From an uncultured Ectothiorhodospiraceae bacterium (GTDB taxonomy: Bacteria > Pseudomonadota > Gammaproteobacteria > UBA9214), in assembly GCA_947258545.1 (NCBI GenBank), contig CAMYJI010000010.1, positions 1 to 60,065 of the forward strand: a stretch of 60,065 nucleotides of DNA, given 5' to 3'. The notes beneath the pieces are model-generated. The model was not told where the DNA came from, did not search any database, and saw only the letters and a program-made list of their open reading frames with translations. Shown piece after piece: positions 1 through 10,692 of the stretch (positions within the stretch are counted from its first letter, which is position 1; every line of letters begins with the position of its first letter). A program made the position numbers and the translations under genes.

Positions 1-19
1 GAGAGGCTGGCCTGGGCCA

Positions 20-125
20 TGAACAAGTGCCGCGGGAGGCAGGACGACATACAGGGAAGTATAAGTGTCGCGAGAGGGCAGGAGCCCGAAGCGACCGCCC
101 GGAGCGGCCAGCGAAGCAATATCTT
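20..125. repeat. Dispersed intergenic repeat, related to 53540-53600
   Basis: No gene is visible in bases 1-352; the stretch is a patchwork of repeats. Here the core AAGTG-CGCG-GAGGGCAGGAG followed by AAGCGACCGCC-GGAGCG-CCAGC (about 63-110) recurs as the reverse complement near 53540-53600, with roughly six or seven differences over about 47 bases. A shorter piece (AAGTGCCGCGGGAGG) occurs again at 25-40, so the unit is partly duplicated. The short reading frames across it resemble nothing I know. I infer a non-coding mobile or REP-like sequence. Confidence 0.55.
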
Positions 126-203
126 GACAGTACGATCAATCAGTTACAGATTGCTTCGTCCCGCCACGGCCTGCGGCCTCGCGGTCCTCGCAATGACCAA
201 TTG
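112..203. repeat. Inverted repeat and GATTGCTTCG-type intergenic repeat
   Basis: CGAAGCAAT (112-120) and ATTGCTTCG (150-158) form a perfect 9-bp inverted repeat. The right arm begins a sequence ending CCTCGCAATGACC near 203. Sequences of the form ATTGCTTCG...CTCGCAATGAC are common as dispersed non-coding repeats in many bacterial genomes. No ORF or promoter is evident. Confidence 0.45.
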
Positions 204-299
204 GTCAGACCTTTCTTAGCTTTAAGCCCTATGGAACACAGTGATCCAGAGTGGATAAGCGGAATTCAATAGTCCTAAAATCTTTAGACATTATTACAA

Positions 300-343
300 T
301 TTTCTTTGCGTCCTTTGCGTCCTTTGCGCCTTTGCGGTGAATG
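300..343 (-). repeat. CGCAAAG-type dispersed repeat, single copy
   Basis: On the minus strand this reads TTCACCGCAAAGGCGCAAAG followed by two GGACGCAAAG units. The same repeat occurs in several copies at 45988-46356 and in a decayed form near 6764-6796. It lies just past the 3' end of the Dabb gene, which is read toward it. Such CGCAAAG arrays are known as dispersed intergenic repeats in gammaproteobacteria; their function is not established. Confidence 0.7.
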
Positions 344-352
344 TAGATACCG

Positions 353-739
353 CTATCTGAAATCGTAGACCTGGATCCGTTCCACCAGCGGTTTCAGGGT
401 CTCCTCGACCAGGGTCACATGCAGCGGGTGGGTGAGGTAGGCCTGCAGGGCCGCCGCGTCGACCAGGGTGATGATCAGGGCGATGTCGAAGCTGCTGTCG
501 ACGATCGTGCGGTCACTGGGCATGACGATGCCGCTTTTGATTGAGACCACGCCCGGGATGGCGGTGAGTATCCCGCTGGCCTCGATGATGCGGTTCCGTG
601 CCGTGCTGCTGCCGGGTTCCTTCAACCATACAATGACGATATGTTCGACCGTGCGGCTGTCACTGTTGGCATTTGCCGGCAGTGCCAGACAGAGGGCCAG
701 CAGCGCTATAAGGACCGGGTACGTCCTAGTCGATTTCAT
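353..739 (-). CDS. Exported Dabb-family (stress-responsive A/B barrel) protein
   Basis: A 128-residue protein. Residues 1-22 form a clear signal peptide (basic MKSTR, hydrophobic core, PANA before the mature part). The rest matches the small dimeric alpha/beta-barrel Dabb fold: an early VEHIVIVWLK strand, a central LVDAAALQAYLTHPLH and a closing LVERIQVYDF. A longer frame extends to 874, but ATG 739 starts the signal peptide and gives a short overlap with the zinc-ribbon gene ending at 726, so I chose 739. The two genes look like one minus-strand unit. The substrate is unknown; the signal peptide implies the periplasm or outside. Confidence 0.75.
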   Translation of the reverse strand: MKSTRTYPVLIALLALCLALPANANSDSRTVEHIVIVWLKEPGSSTARNRIIEASGILTAIPGVVSIKSGIVMPSDRTIVDSSFDIALIITLVDAAALQAYLTHPLHVTLVEETLKPLVERIQVYDFR

Positions 740-1256
740 CCCTGACCGTCTTTCGATGGTAAACGGTATGGCCGCAGGCCGGGCAGTTGGGGATGTAGCC
801 GGTGGCATGGAAGCGAATGGTCTCGCCGCAGGAATCGCACACCAGGGTGCCGGGGCCGGCGACCTCGCCGGCATTGTAGGGGGGGCCTTCCTTGAGCTCG
901 TGCTCGAAGCGCCTGATTTCCAGCTGGGTGTGGTCGGCCACCCGGCTCAGGACATCCAGTAGACGCTCTTCGATCAGGTGGATGTCAAAGCGCAGCCAGT
1001 CACCCAGTTCATGGCCGGTTTCGGCCAGGTGCCTGCCGGCGTCTTGCAGGTCGCGCTGCAGGTAGTAGGCAATCTTTTCCGCCTCTTCGCGGGTGAGTTC
1101 TTCCAGCTCGACGGCCGTGTCCCGGGCATTGTGGATGTAGCGCTGCAGGACCGGGAGGGTGTGTTCCTCGGCCTCTTCGATGGCCGTTTTAACCCGGACC
1201 ATCATGTCGTCATAGGCGCGCAGCCATTTCTCACGTGTGGATTGCTCGTCTTTCAT
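726..1256 (-). CDS. ybeL: Zinc-ribbon protein, DUF1451/YbeL-like
   Basis: A 176-residue cytoplasmic protein with no signal peptide. The N-terminal two thirds are helical and rich in Glu/Arg (MVRVKTAIEEAEEHTLPVLQ and following). The C-terminal end carries a four-Cys zinc ribbon, CDSCG ... CPACG. This matches the DUF1451 family, whose E. coli member YbeL lies beside leuS; here too it is divergent from leuS with 141 bp between them. Start 1256 (MKDEQSTREKW) is preferred over the upstream in-frame codon at 1460, which would overlap leuS. Function is not established. Confidence 0.8.
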   Translation of the reverse strand: MKDEQSTREKWLRAYDDMMVRVKTAIEEAEEHTLPVLQRYIHNARDTAVELEELTREEAEKIAYYLQRDLQDAGRHLAETGHELGDWLRFDIHLIEERLLDVLSRVADHTQLEIRRFEHELKEGPPYNAGEVAGPGTLVCDSCGETIRFHATGYIPNCPACGHTVYHRKTVRDEID

Positions 1257-1379
1257 GTCTACTTCCTCTATGCCTGCTGATAATTCAAGTGTGGACCATA
1301 GCGGCTCCCAGGTGAAGGCGACGGGTTTATTTGTTGTGGGGGGTATCCAGGCTACGGTATTCTTTCGCACCCAGTATAA

Positions 1380-3774
<2,395 letters not shown>

Positions 3775-3775
3775 T

Positions 3776-4312
3776 ATGATCGGCAGCCGTTCCCTCTGCT
3801 GGCCTGTTAAGACCCTCGTACTGTCCCTGCTTGCCGCGGCCCTGCTGCTGTCCAGCGGGTGCGGGTTCCAGCTGCGCGGTGCAACACCCTTGCCCGCACA
3901 AATGGCCATCACCTATATCGAGGGTAAAACACCCTTCGATCCGCTCAACAACGAATTCCGCAGTGCCCTGGAAGGACGCGGTGCACAGGTGACGGGGGAG
4001 CGGGAGGCGGCCACGGCGATACTGCGTATCCTCGAGAACCATACCAGCACCGAGGTGCTCACGGTGGATTCCGCCGGCAAGGCCGAGGAGTACGAGATCC
4101 GCCAGACCATCCGCTTCGATGTCATCAGCGCAGATTCACAGGTGCTGGTGGCCAGGCAATCCCTGTCGATGAACCGCTACCTGCTCTATGTCCGCAGTAA
4201 TGTGCTCGGGACCGAACGCGAAAGCGAGCTGATTCGCAAGGAACTGCAGCGCAGCCTGGTCAATCTCGCCATGCTGCGGATCGCGGCAGCAGGTGGACGG
4301 CGTGCAGATTAA
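3776..4312 (+). CDS. lptE: LPS-assembly lipoprotein LptE
   Basis: LptE is the outer-membrane lipoprotein that plugs LptD and helps place lipopolysaccharide in the outer leaflet. The 178-residue protein has a hydrophobic signal and the lipobox LLSSGC followed by GFQLRG, the usual LptE beginning. Its mature part has the family pattern (YEIRQTIRFDV, RYLLYVRSNVLGTERESEL). ATG 3776 lies one base after the leuS stop; an earlier in-frame start at 3761 would overlap leuS. The order leuS-lptE-holA is conserved in gammaproteobacteria. The 3' end overlaps holA. Confidence 0.9.
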   Translation: MIGSRSLCWPVKTLVLSLLAAALLLSSGCGFQLRGATPLPAQMAITYIEGKTPFDPLNNEFRSALEGRGAQVTGEREAATAILRILENHTSTEVLTVDSAGKAEEYEIRQTIRFDVISADSQVLVARQSLSMNRYLLYVRSNVLGTERESELIRKELQRSLVNLAMLRIAAAGGRRAD

Positions 4313-5342
4313 ATCGGAAGAGCTGGGCTCCCGGCTGCGTGGCGCGCTTGCGCCGGTTTACTTCATCAGTGGAGACGAACCCCTGCGGGTCATGGAGGCG
4401 GCCGACGCGGTGCGGGCCGCGGCGCGCAAGCAGGATTACGACGAACGCGAGGTACTGACTGTACAGACGGGCTTTGACTGGGGTGCCCTGGAATCGGCCG
4501 CCGGCAGCCTGTCGCTGTTTTCGCAACGGCGGCTAATCGATCTGCGCCTGCCCACCGGCAAGCCGGGCGATGCCGGTTCGAAGGCCCTGCGTGCCTACGC
4601 GGAACAGCCCCCCGAGGAAACCATTCTGCTGGTCACGGCCGGAAAACTGGAAGCGTCCGCGCGCAGGAGTAAGTGGGTCCAGGCGCTGGACCGGGCAGGG
4701 GTCGTTGTATTCGTATGGCCTCTGGACACGCAGCAGTTTCCCGCCTGGGTGCGTTCGCGCATGCGCCAGCGCGGCCTGGAACCCACGGCCGAGGCAGTGG
4801 CACTGCTGGCCGAACGGGTGGAGGGCAACCTGCTGGCCTGTGCCCAGGAAATCGACAAGCTCTACACGTTGCAGGGTGAGGGGGCGGTTGATGCAGTCGC
4901 AATTACCGCCATGGTGGCCGATAGTGCGCGCTTCGATGTGTTCACCCTGGTTGACGCGGCACTGAGCGGTGACGGTGTGCGTTGTTCCCGCATCCTCTAT
5001 GGCCTGCAGGGGGAGGGCGTTGCAGCGCCCATGGTGTTGTGGGCCCTGACCCGGGAATTGCGACAATTGGCCACGATGGCCGACGCGGTCGCCGGTGGCG
5101 AGGCCATTTCCGGGGTGTTGGCCCGGTTTCGTGTCTGGCAGGCGCGCAAGGCGCACCTCAGCAAGGCGCTGAACCGTCTGTCCAGCGCAGCCTGCAGGGA
5201 CCTGCTGCGGAGATGCGCCCTGGTCGACCGGGTCACCAAGGGACGGGCCGCGGGAAACCCCTGGGATGAACTGTTACAATTGACACTGCTGCTGGCGGGC
5301 GTAAAGGCCTTTCCGGCAACGATGTTTCAACAACCGGCCTGA
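4302..5342 (+). CDS. holA: DNA polymerase III subunit delta
   Basis: The delta subunit opens the beta sliding clamp within the clamp-loader complex. The protein (about 346 residues) begins [27 protein letters not shown], matching the first strand and degenerate P-loop region of the family. It continues with EILL-type strands and the C-terminal collar ([19 protein letters not shown]). I prefer GTG 4302, preceded by AGGTGG at 4291-4296; GTG 4293 is the alternative. Either overlaps the lptE end, which implies translational coupling. Confidence 0.88.
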   Translation: MQIKSEELGSRLRGALAPVYFISGDEPLRVMEAADAVRAAARKQDYDEREVLTVQTGFDWGALESAAGSLSLFSQRRLIDLRLPTGKPGDAGSKALRAYAEQPPEETILLVTAGKLEASARRSKWVQALDRAGVVVFVWPLDTQQFPAWVRSRMRQRGLEPTAEAVALLAERVEGNLLACAQEIDKLYTLQGEGAVDAVAITAMVADSARFDVFTLVDAALSGDGVRCSRILYGLQGEGVAAPMVLWALTRELRQLATMADAVAGGEAISGVLARFRVWQARKAHLSKALNRLSSAACRDLLRRCALVDRVTKGRAAGNPWDELLQLTLLLAGVKAFPATMFQQPA

Positions 5343-5356
5343 ACGAGTCTGTGTCA

Positions 5357-6640
5357 ATGAGCGCAAAAGCGGAATCCATAAACCTGGACCTGCCTGCCTA
5401 CATGCAGGAGGTGGGCGGTCGTGCACGCGCCGCGGCGCGGCATATCGGGCGTGCCGACACGGGTAGCAAGAATGCCGCACTGACGGCCATCGCCCGTGCC
5501 ATCGAGGACGCGGCCGACCACCTCAAGAGCGAGAACGCCACTGACATGGCCGCCGGACGCGAGCAGGGGCTGGATGCCGCCCTGCTTGACCGACTGGAAC
5601 TGAACGATGAACGGATCGCGGCCATGGCCGATGGCCTGCGCCAGATCGCGGCCCTGCCGGACCCGGTCGGAAGCATCTCGGACATGAACTACCGGCCCTC
5701 GGGTATTCAGGTGGGCCGCATGCGGGTGCCGTTGGGCGTCATCGGTATCATCTATGAATCGCGCCCCAATGTGACCGCCGATGCCGCCGGTCTGTGCCTC
5801 AAGGCAGGCAACGCGGCGATCCTCAGGGGCGGATCCGAGGCGATCCATTCCAACCAGGCGATTGCCGCCTGTATCCACGCGGGCCTGGCGAGTGCCGGTC
5901 TGCCTGCCGATGTGGTGCAGGTAATCGAGACCACCGACCGTGCCGCCGTGGGTGAGCTGGTGCGCATGGAGGACTCGGTGGATGTCATTATTCCGCGTGG
6001 TGGCAAGGGCCTTATCGAACGCATCAGCAAGGAGTCCCGGGTGCCCGTGATCAAACACCTGCACGGGGTCTGCCATACCTATATTGACGGCATGGCGGAC
6101 CTGGCCAAGGCCGTCCGGGTGGCGGTCAACGCCAAGACCCAGCGTTACGGGACCTGCAACACCATGGAGACCCTGCTGGTCTCGGCAGAGATCGCCAGCG
6201 CGGTGCTGCCGGAACTTGCCGAACAGTATGGACAGGCCGGTGTCGAGTTGCGCGGTTGCGCTGCCACTCGCCGGATCCTGCCGGACATCACGGTGGCCAC
6301 GGAGGCGGACTGGGAGGCCGAATACCTGGCGCCGATCCTGGCGGTACGCATCGTGGAGGATATCGATGCGGCCATTGACCATATCGCGCGTTACGGATCC
6401 AATCACACGGATGTCATCATTACCGAATCGCTGCCGCGCGCGCAGCGCTTCCTGCGCGAGGTCGATTCGAGTTCGGTCATGGTGAATGCGTCAAGCCGCT
6501 TTGCCGACGGCTTCGAATACGGGCTGGGTGCCGAAATCGGTATCAGTACCGACAAGCTGCACGCCCGCGGCCCGGTCGGCCTCGAAGGGCTGACGACCCT
6601 GAAGTATGTTGTCCTGGGTGATGGCCATATCCGCAGTTGA
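5357..6640 (+). CDS. proA: Gamma-glutamyl phosphate reductase
   Basis: ProA reduces glutamyl-5-phosphate with NADPH in proline synthesis. It is full length at 427 residues. The aldehyde-dehydrogenase-like fold is seen in [14 protein letters not shown], the cofactor-binding ILRGGSEA, and the catalytic Cys region [13 protein letters not shown]. The end [15 protein letters not shown] is typical. Start ATG 5357 lies 14 bases after the holA stop; GTG 5351 is an in-frame alternative. Its position between holA and nadD is shared with pseudomonads. The 248-base gap after it contains a decayed CGCAAAG repeat. Confidence 0.93.
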   Translation: MSAKAESINLDLPAYMQEVGGRARAAARHIGRADTGSKNAALTAIARAIEDAADHLKSENATDMAAGREQGLDAALLDRLELNDERIAAMADGLRQIAALPDPVGSISDMNYRPSGIQVGRMRVPLGVIGIIYESRPNVTADAAGLCLKAGNAAILRGGSEAIHSNQAIAACIHAGLASAGLPADVVQVIETTDRAAVGELVRMEDSVDVIIPRGGKGLIERISKESRVPVIKHLHGVCHTYIDGMADLAKAVRVAVNAKTQRYGTCNTMETLLVSAEIASAVLPELAEQYGQAGVELRGCAATRRILPDITVATEADWEAEYLAPILAVRIVEDIDAAIDHIARYGSNHTDVIITESLPRAQRFLREVDSSSVMVNASSRFADGFEYGLGAEIGISTDKLHARGPVGLEGLTTLKYVVLGDGHIRS

Positions 6641-6763
6641 ATCCTGAACTTCACCGCATAGATACCGATGGCGCAAAGCCTGTATCTCAATAGTGCTGCT
6701 TGTTACCGAGGATGTATCACTCCAGTATTCGTTGAATACCTTAGATGTCCTACTAAATTCGGT

Positions 6764-6796
6764 ATTTTTCTCTGCGTTCTTTGCGTCTTTGCGGTA
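6764..6796 (-). repeat. Decayed CGCAAAG-type repeat between proA and nadD
   Basis: The plus strand reads TTTTTCTCTGCGTTC followed by TTTGCGTCTTTGCGG, an inverted, slightly diverged relative of the repeats at 300-343 and 45988-46356. Another fragment (CTTCACCGCAT...GGCGCAAAG) lies at about 6650-6685 in the opposite orientation, so the proA-nadD gap appears to hold two remnants facing each other. The rest of 6641-6888 shows no gene. Confidence 0.6.
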
Positions 6797-6888
6797 GACT
6801 TATCAAGCAAACAGGCAAGGAATTACTGTCGCACATTGCATATGTCCGTATTACATTCCCGGGGTTTCACGCCTCCTCACATGGCTTC

Positions 6889-7524
6889 ATGATAGGCATC
6901 CTCGGCGGAACCTTCGACCCGGTTCACTTCGGCCACCTGCGCACCGCGCTCGATGTCTGCGAGGTGCTGGCGCTTGATGAGGTCCGCTTGATCCCCTGCC
7001 ATCTCCCACCGCACCGGGGGCGGCCTGTTGCCACGTCAAGACAGCGGGTGAACATGCTCGAGGCGGCGGTACAGGGTTATTCTGCTTTCGTGGTCGACCA
7101 GCGCGAGCTCGGACGGGAAGGCCCGTCCTACACCATCGATACGTTGACGTCGTTGCGTGCGGAACTGGGCGCGACAGGGCTCTGCCTGCTGATTGGCATG
7201 GACGCCTTTCGCGGCCTGACGACCTGGCACCGCTGGGGTGAGCTGATCGACCTGTGTCACCTGGTCGTCATGACCCGGCCCGGTGCAAGGATTCCAGCAC
7301 AGGGCGAGCTGGCGGATTTCATCCGCCTGAACCGGGTCGATAGTGCCGACGAGCTGCAACAACAGGCCGCCGGTCGCCTGCTGTTTCAGCCGGTCACCCG
7401 GCTGGAAATTTCCGCAACGGATATTCGCAAGCGCCTGGCGGAGGGACGCAGTGCGGATTTCCTGATACCGGAAGCCGTACACAAACTTATCAATCGCGAG
7501 GGCCTCTACCAGGGCAGACAATGA
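6889..7524 (+). CDS. nadD: Nicotinate-nucleotide adenylyltransferase
   Basis: NadD joins nicotinate mononucleotide and ATP to make deamido-NAD. The 211-residue protein opens with the nucleotidyltransferase signature GILGGTFDPVHFGHLR, whose HxGH-type motif binds ATP, and ends with ISATDIRKRLAEG, the second family signature. The frame is open back to 6781, but that part lies in a repeat remnant and ATG 6889 gives the canonical start. It is followed three bases later by rsfS, as in most gammaproteobacteria. Confidence 0.92.
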   Translation: MIGILGGTFDPVHFGHLRTALDVCEVLALDEVRLIPCHLPPHRGRPVATSRQRVNMLEAAVQGYSAFVVDQRELGREGPSYTIDTLTSLRAELGATGLCLLIGMDAFRGLTTWHRWGELIDLCHLVVMTRPGARIPAQGELADFIRLNRVDSADELQQQAAGRLLFQPVTRLEISATDIRKRLAEGRSADFLIPEAVHKLINREGLYQGRQ

Positions 7525-7527
7525 ACT

Positions 7528-7914
7528 GTGAAGACTGACAAGCACAATAGAATAAGCAATCAGCCGGGGCTGCAGGGTGATGCGCTGCTGGCGCTGGTCA
7601 TGGACGCACTGGAGGACATCAAGGGCGTCGATATCAAGGTGATCGATGTCAGCGAACTGACCGCGATCACCGACAGGATGGTCATCGTCAGCGGCACATC
7701 AACCCGCCATGTAAAGGCGCTGGCGGACAATGTGGCGCTGAAGGCCAAACAGGCCGGCAACCCGGCACTGGGCGTGGAAGGAGAGCAGGCGGCCGAGTGG
7801 ATACTGATCGACCTCGGCGACGTGGTGGTCCACGTGATGATGCCCGCGGTCAGGGAATTTTATGCGCTGGAGAAACTCTGGTCAGTCGGCAGTCGCTTCG
7901 AAGAGGCGACCTGA
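7528..7914 (+). CDS. rsfS: Ribosome silencing factor RsfS
   Basis: RsfS (YbeB/Iojap family) binds ribosomal protein L14 and blocks subunit joining in starvation. The core is typical: LLALVMDALEDIKGVDIKVIDV, MVIVSGTSTRHVKALADNV, EWILIDLGDVVVHVM and FYALEKLWS. The start is GTG 7528, three bases after nadD, with about 12 extra residues (MKTDKHNRISNQ) before the conserved part; an internal start is possible. Expression is probably coupled to nadD. Confidence 0.9.
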   Translation: MKTDKHNRISNQPGLQGDALLALVMDALEDIKGVDIKVIDVSELTAITDRMVIVSGTSTRHVKALADNVALKAKQAGNPALGVEGEQAAEWILIDLGDVVVHVMMPAVREFYALEKLWSVGSRFEEAT

Positions 7915-7963
7915 GTGACGTGATTGCCCTCCACATACCGGTTGATCACGGCCAACAGCGGCA

Positions 7964-8434
7964 ATGCGCATTCACCTGATTGCCGTAGGTACCCGGATGC
8001 CGGCATGGGTCACCGAGGGCTACCGGGAATACACCCGCCGCCTGCCGCATGAATGCAGCCTGCGGCTGGTGGAGATCCCCCCCTGTAAGCGCAGGAAGAC
8101 ACTGTCCATCGAACGTATCCGTGAGGAGGAGGGACAACAGCTGCTGGCCGCCGTCCCCGAACAGGCGACGGTCGTCGCCATGGACGTCACCGGCAAGCCC
8201 TGGAGTACCAAGGCATTGGCAGCCCGGTTGCAGGACTGGATGCAGGACGGACGCACTATCGCGTTGCTGGTCGGTGGCGCCGACGGCCTGTCGGCCGCCT
8301 GCCTGGCGCGCGCGGATTTGCGCTGGTCGCTGTCAGCACACACCCTGCCGCATGCGCTGGTGCGGATCGTGATTGCCGAACAGCTCTACCGGGCCTGGAC
8401 CCTTCTCAGCGGTCATCCCTACCACCGTGCCTGA
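7964..8434 (+). CDS. rlmH: 23S rRNA (pseudouridine1915-N3)-methyltransferase RlmH
   Basis: RlmH methylates pseudouridine 1915 in helix 69 of 23S rRNA. Its 156 residues match the family length. The SPOUT-fold SAM-binding knot is seen in LLVGGADGLSAA and the C-terminal LPHALVRIVIAEQLYRAW...GHPYHRA. The start MRIHLIAVGTRMPAWV is canonical. The rsfS-rlmH pairing is widely conserved; the gap is 49 bases. Confidence 0.93.
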   Translation: MRIHLIAVGTRMPAWVTEGYREYTRRLPHECSLRLVEIPPCKRRKTLSIERIREEEGQQLLAAVPEQATVVAMDVTGKPWSTKALAARLQDWMQDGRTIALLVGGADGLSAACLARADLRWSLSAHTLPHALVRIVIAEQLYRAWTLLSGHPYHRA

Positions 8435-8519
8435 GCGGTGTCGCCGGTGGCCCCTGTTTTTGCCTGTAAAATAAACTATTTATTCAATCTGTTACGAGTT
8501 GTTGTTAAGATGAGTTCAT

Positions 8520-9104
8520 ATGAGCTCATCCACTGATCTGTTTCTTGCCTCGTCCTCGCCACGGCGTCGTGAATTACTGGCGCAACTGGGCATCCGCTTC
8601 ACCCTGCTGCCCATCGAGATCGACGAGGCGCAACGATCCGGTGAGGTCGCCGCCGACTATGTGCGCCGCCTTGCCCTGGACAAGGCGCGTGCCGGGTGGG
8701 CGTCACTGGGTGACAACTGCGCGCGCCCGGTGCTCGGCGCCGATACCGCGGTTATTGCCGCTGGCGAAATTATGGGTAAGCCGCAGGACCGGATTCACGG
8801 ACTGGAAATGCTGCAGCGCCTGTCCGGCAGAAGTCACGAGGTCCTGAGCGCCGTGGCACTGGTCGGCCGCCATGAGGCGGTCCGGGTCAGCTGCAGTTCC
8901 GTGACATTTCGCACCCTGAGTACGGCTGACTGCGAGGCCTACTGGGCAACCGGCGAGCCGCATGACAAGGCCGGCGGATACGCCATCCAGGGCCTGGCCG
9001 CCATGTTCATCACCCGCCTCGAAGGCAGTTATTCCGGGGTGATGGGGCTACCCTTGTATGAAACTGCGGAATTACTGCAGGAATTTAGCATTAATGTTCT
9101 GTAA
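8520..9104 (+). CDS. maf: Maf-family nucleotide pyrophosphatase (YhdE type)
   Basis: Maf proteins hydrolyse non-canonical or excess nucleoside triphosphates; members beside rng are usually of the dTTP/UTP-cleaving YhdE type. The 194-residue protein has [17 protein letters not shown] at the N-terminus, the catalytic GADTAV, GKP, and [10 protein letters not shown] then [11 protein letters not shown] near the end. A nearby upstream ATG (8510) runs into a stop after eight codons, so 8520 is the start. The preceding 85 bases are AT-rich and may hold a promoter for the maf-rng-yhdP series. Confidence 0.9.
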   Translation: MSSSTDLFLASSSPRRRELLAQLGIRFTLLPIEIDEAQRSGEVAADYVRRLALDKARAGWASLGDNCARPVLGADTAVIAAGEIMGKPQDRIHGLEMLQRLSGRSHEVLSAVALVGRHEAVRVSCSSVTFRTLSTADCEAYWATGEPHDKAGGYAIQGLAAMFITRLEGSYSGVMGLPLYETAELLQEFSINVL

Positions 9105-9149
9105 GGTGTGAAACAGGATGGATTATAAAAAGCGATTCGGGTGCATGAT

Positions 9150-10619
9150 GTGAGTGAAGAGATACTGATCAACGTTACACCCCGGGAGACACGCGTTGCA
9201 CTGGTGGAAAATGGTGTGCTGCAGGAGATCTTCATCGAGCGTACCGCGCGCCTCGGCCTGGTCGGCAATATCTACAAGGGCCGGGTATGCCGTGTCCTGC
9301 CGGGGATGCAGGCCGCATTCGTGGACATTGGGCTGGAACGCGCCGCCTTCCTGCATGCCTCGGACATCATATCCAGAAATCCGGAGAATGCTGACGCCGC
9401 TGAGCAGGTCACCAGCAGCATCAATGAACTGCTCAAGGAAGGCCAGGAACTGACCGTGCAGGTGGTCAAGGATCCGCTGGGCACGAAGGGCGCGCGTCTG
9501 ACCACGCAGATCACCATTCCGTCGCGTTACCTGGTGTTTATTCCCAGGGTCGAAAACGTCGGGATATCGCAGAAGATTGAGGATGAGGACGAGCGGATCA
9601 GGCTGCGCGATATCATCCAGTTATTCATGTCGGAACAGGATGTCGGTGGCTATATCGCACGCACCGCGGCAGAGGGCGCCGGCCCGGATGCCATACGTAC
9701 TGACATGATGTTCCTGAGGAAGCTGTGGGAATCTATCGAGGAGCGCGAAGCCGTGGCCCCTCCGAGTTCCGTGGTCTACGAAGACCTGCCCCTCAGTATC
9801 CGTATCATGCGCGACCTGCTGGATGATCAGATAGAGAAGATCCGCATCGATTCGCGCGAGTCTCACCAGCGCCTGCAGCAATTCGCCGGTAAGTTTATGC
9901 CTGATCTGAAGGTGCAGATTGAATACTATCCCGGCGAACGGCCCATATTCGATCTCTACGGCATCGATGACGAGATTCAGAAAGCGCTGGAACGCAAGGT
10001 ACAACTGAAGTCCGGTGGCCACCTGGTCATCGACCAGACGGAGGCAATGACTACGATCGATGTCAATACCGGGGGCTACGTGGGGCACCGCAATCTCGAG
10101 GAGACTATATTCAAGACGAACCTGGAGGCGGCACAGACCATTGCCCGCCAGCTGCGACTGCGCAACCTGGGCGGAATCATTATTGTCGACTTTATCGACA
10201 TGTTGCAGGATGAGCACAAGCGCCAGGTGCTGCGCGCCTTCGAGAAGTACCTGGACAAGGACCACGCCAAGACCCATATCACCGAGGTTTCCAGCCTCGG
10301 GCTCGTGGAGATGACACGCAAACGAATCCGCGAGAGTCTGGAACATATCCTGTGTGAGGAATGTCCCACCTGTGGTGGCCGGGCGTCACTGAAAACGCCG
10401 GAAACCGTCTGTTATGAAATCTTCCGCGAGATCCTGCGGGAGGCACGCCAGTTCGATGCGCAGCAACTGCTGGTGCTGGCCTCCCAGGAGGTCGTTGACC
10501 TGCTGCTGGACGAAGAGTCCGACAGCCTGGCGGAACTGGAAGCCTTCATAGGAAAACCGATCAAGTACCAGGTGGAAGACCTGTATACGCAGGAACAGTA
10601 TGATGTTGTTCCCATGTAG
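9150..10619 (+). CDS. rng: Ribonuclease G
   Basis: RNase G is an endonuclease of the RNase E family that matures the 5' end of 16S rRNA and degrades some mRNAs. The S1-like domain is split around residues 35-120 (GNIYKGRV, FVDIGLERAAFLH). The catalytic DNase-I-like part has DVNTGG (Asp near residue 304) and VDFIDM (about 347). The Zn-link is CEECPTCGG. It lacks the long arginine-rich tail of RNase E. GTG 9150 (SEEILINVTP) fits the family start better than GTG 9141 three codons earlier. Confidence 0.93.
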   Translation: MSEEILINVTPRETRVALVENGVLQEIFIERTARLGLVGNIYKGRVCRVLPGMQAAFVDIGLERAAFLHASDIISRNPENADAAEQVTSSINELLKEGQELTVQVVKDPLGTKGARLTTQITIPSRYLVFIPRVENVGISQKIEDEDERIRLRDIIQLFMSEQDVGGYIARTAAEGAGPDAIRTDMMFLRKLWESIEEREAVAPPSSVVYEDLPLSIRIMRDLLDDQIEKIRIDSRESHQRLQQFAGKFMPDLKVQIEYYPGERPIFDLYGIDDEIQKALERKVQLKSGGHLVIDQTEAMTTIDVNTGGYVGHRNLEETIFKTNLEAAQTIARQLRLRNLGGIIIVDFIDMLQDEHKRQVLRAFEKYLDKDHAKTHITEVSSLGLVEMTRKRIRESLEHILCEECPTCGGRASLKTPETVCYEIFREILREARQFDAQQLLVLASQEVVDLLLDEESDSLAELEAFIGKPIKYQVEDLYTQEQYDVVPM

Positions 10620-10692
10620 TCCCTGATGGTATGGCTGCCTGCCACCTGACGGGTCTGTCAACCCGAGCGGTCGCTGAGCGTTAGTCTTAACC

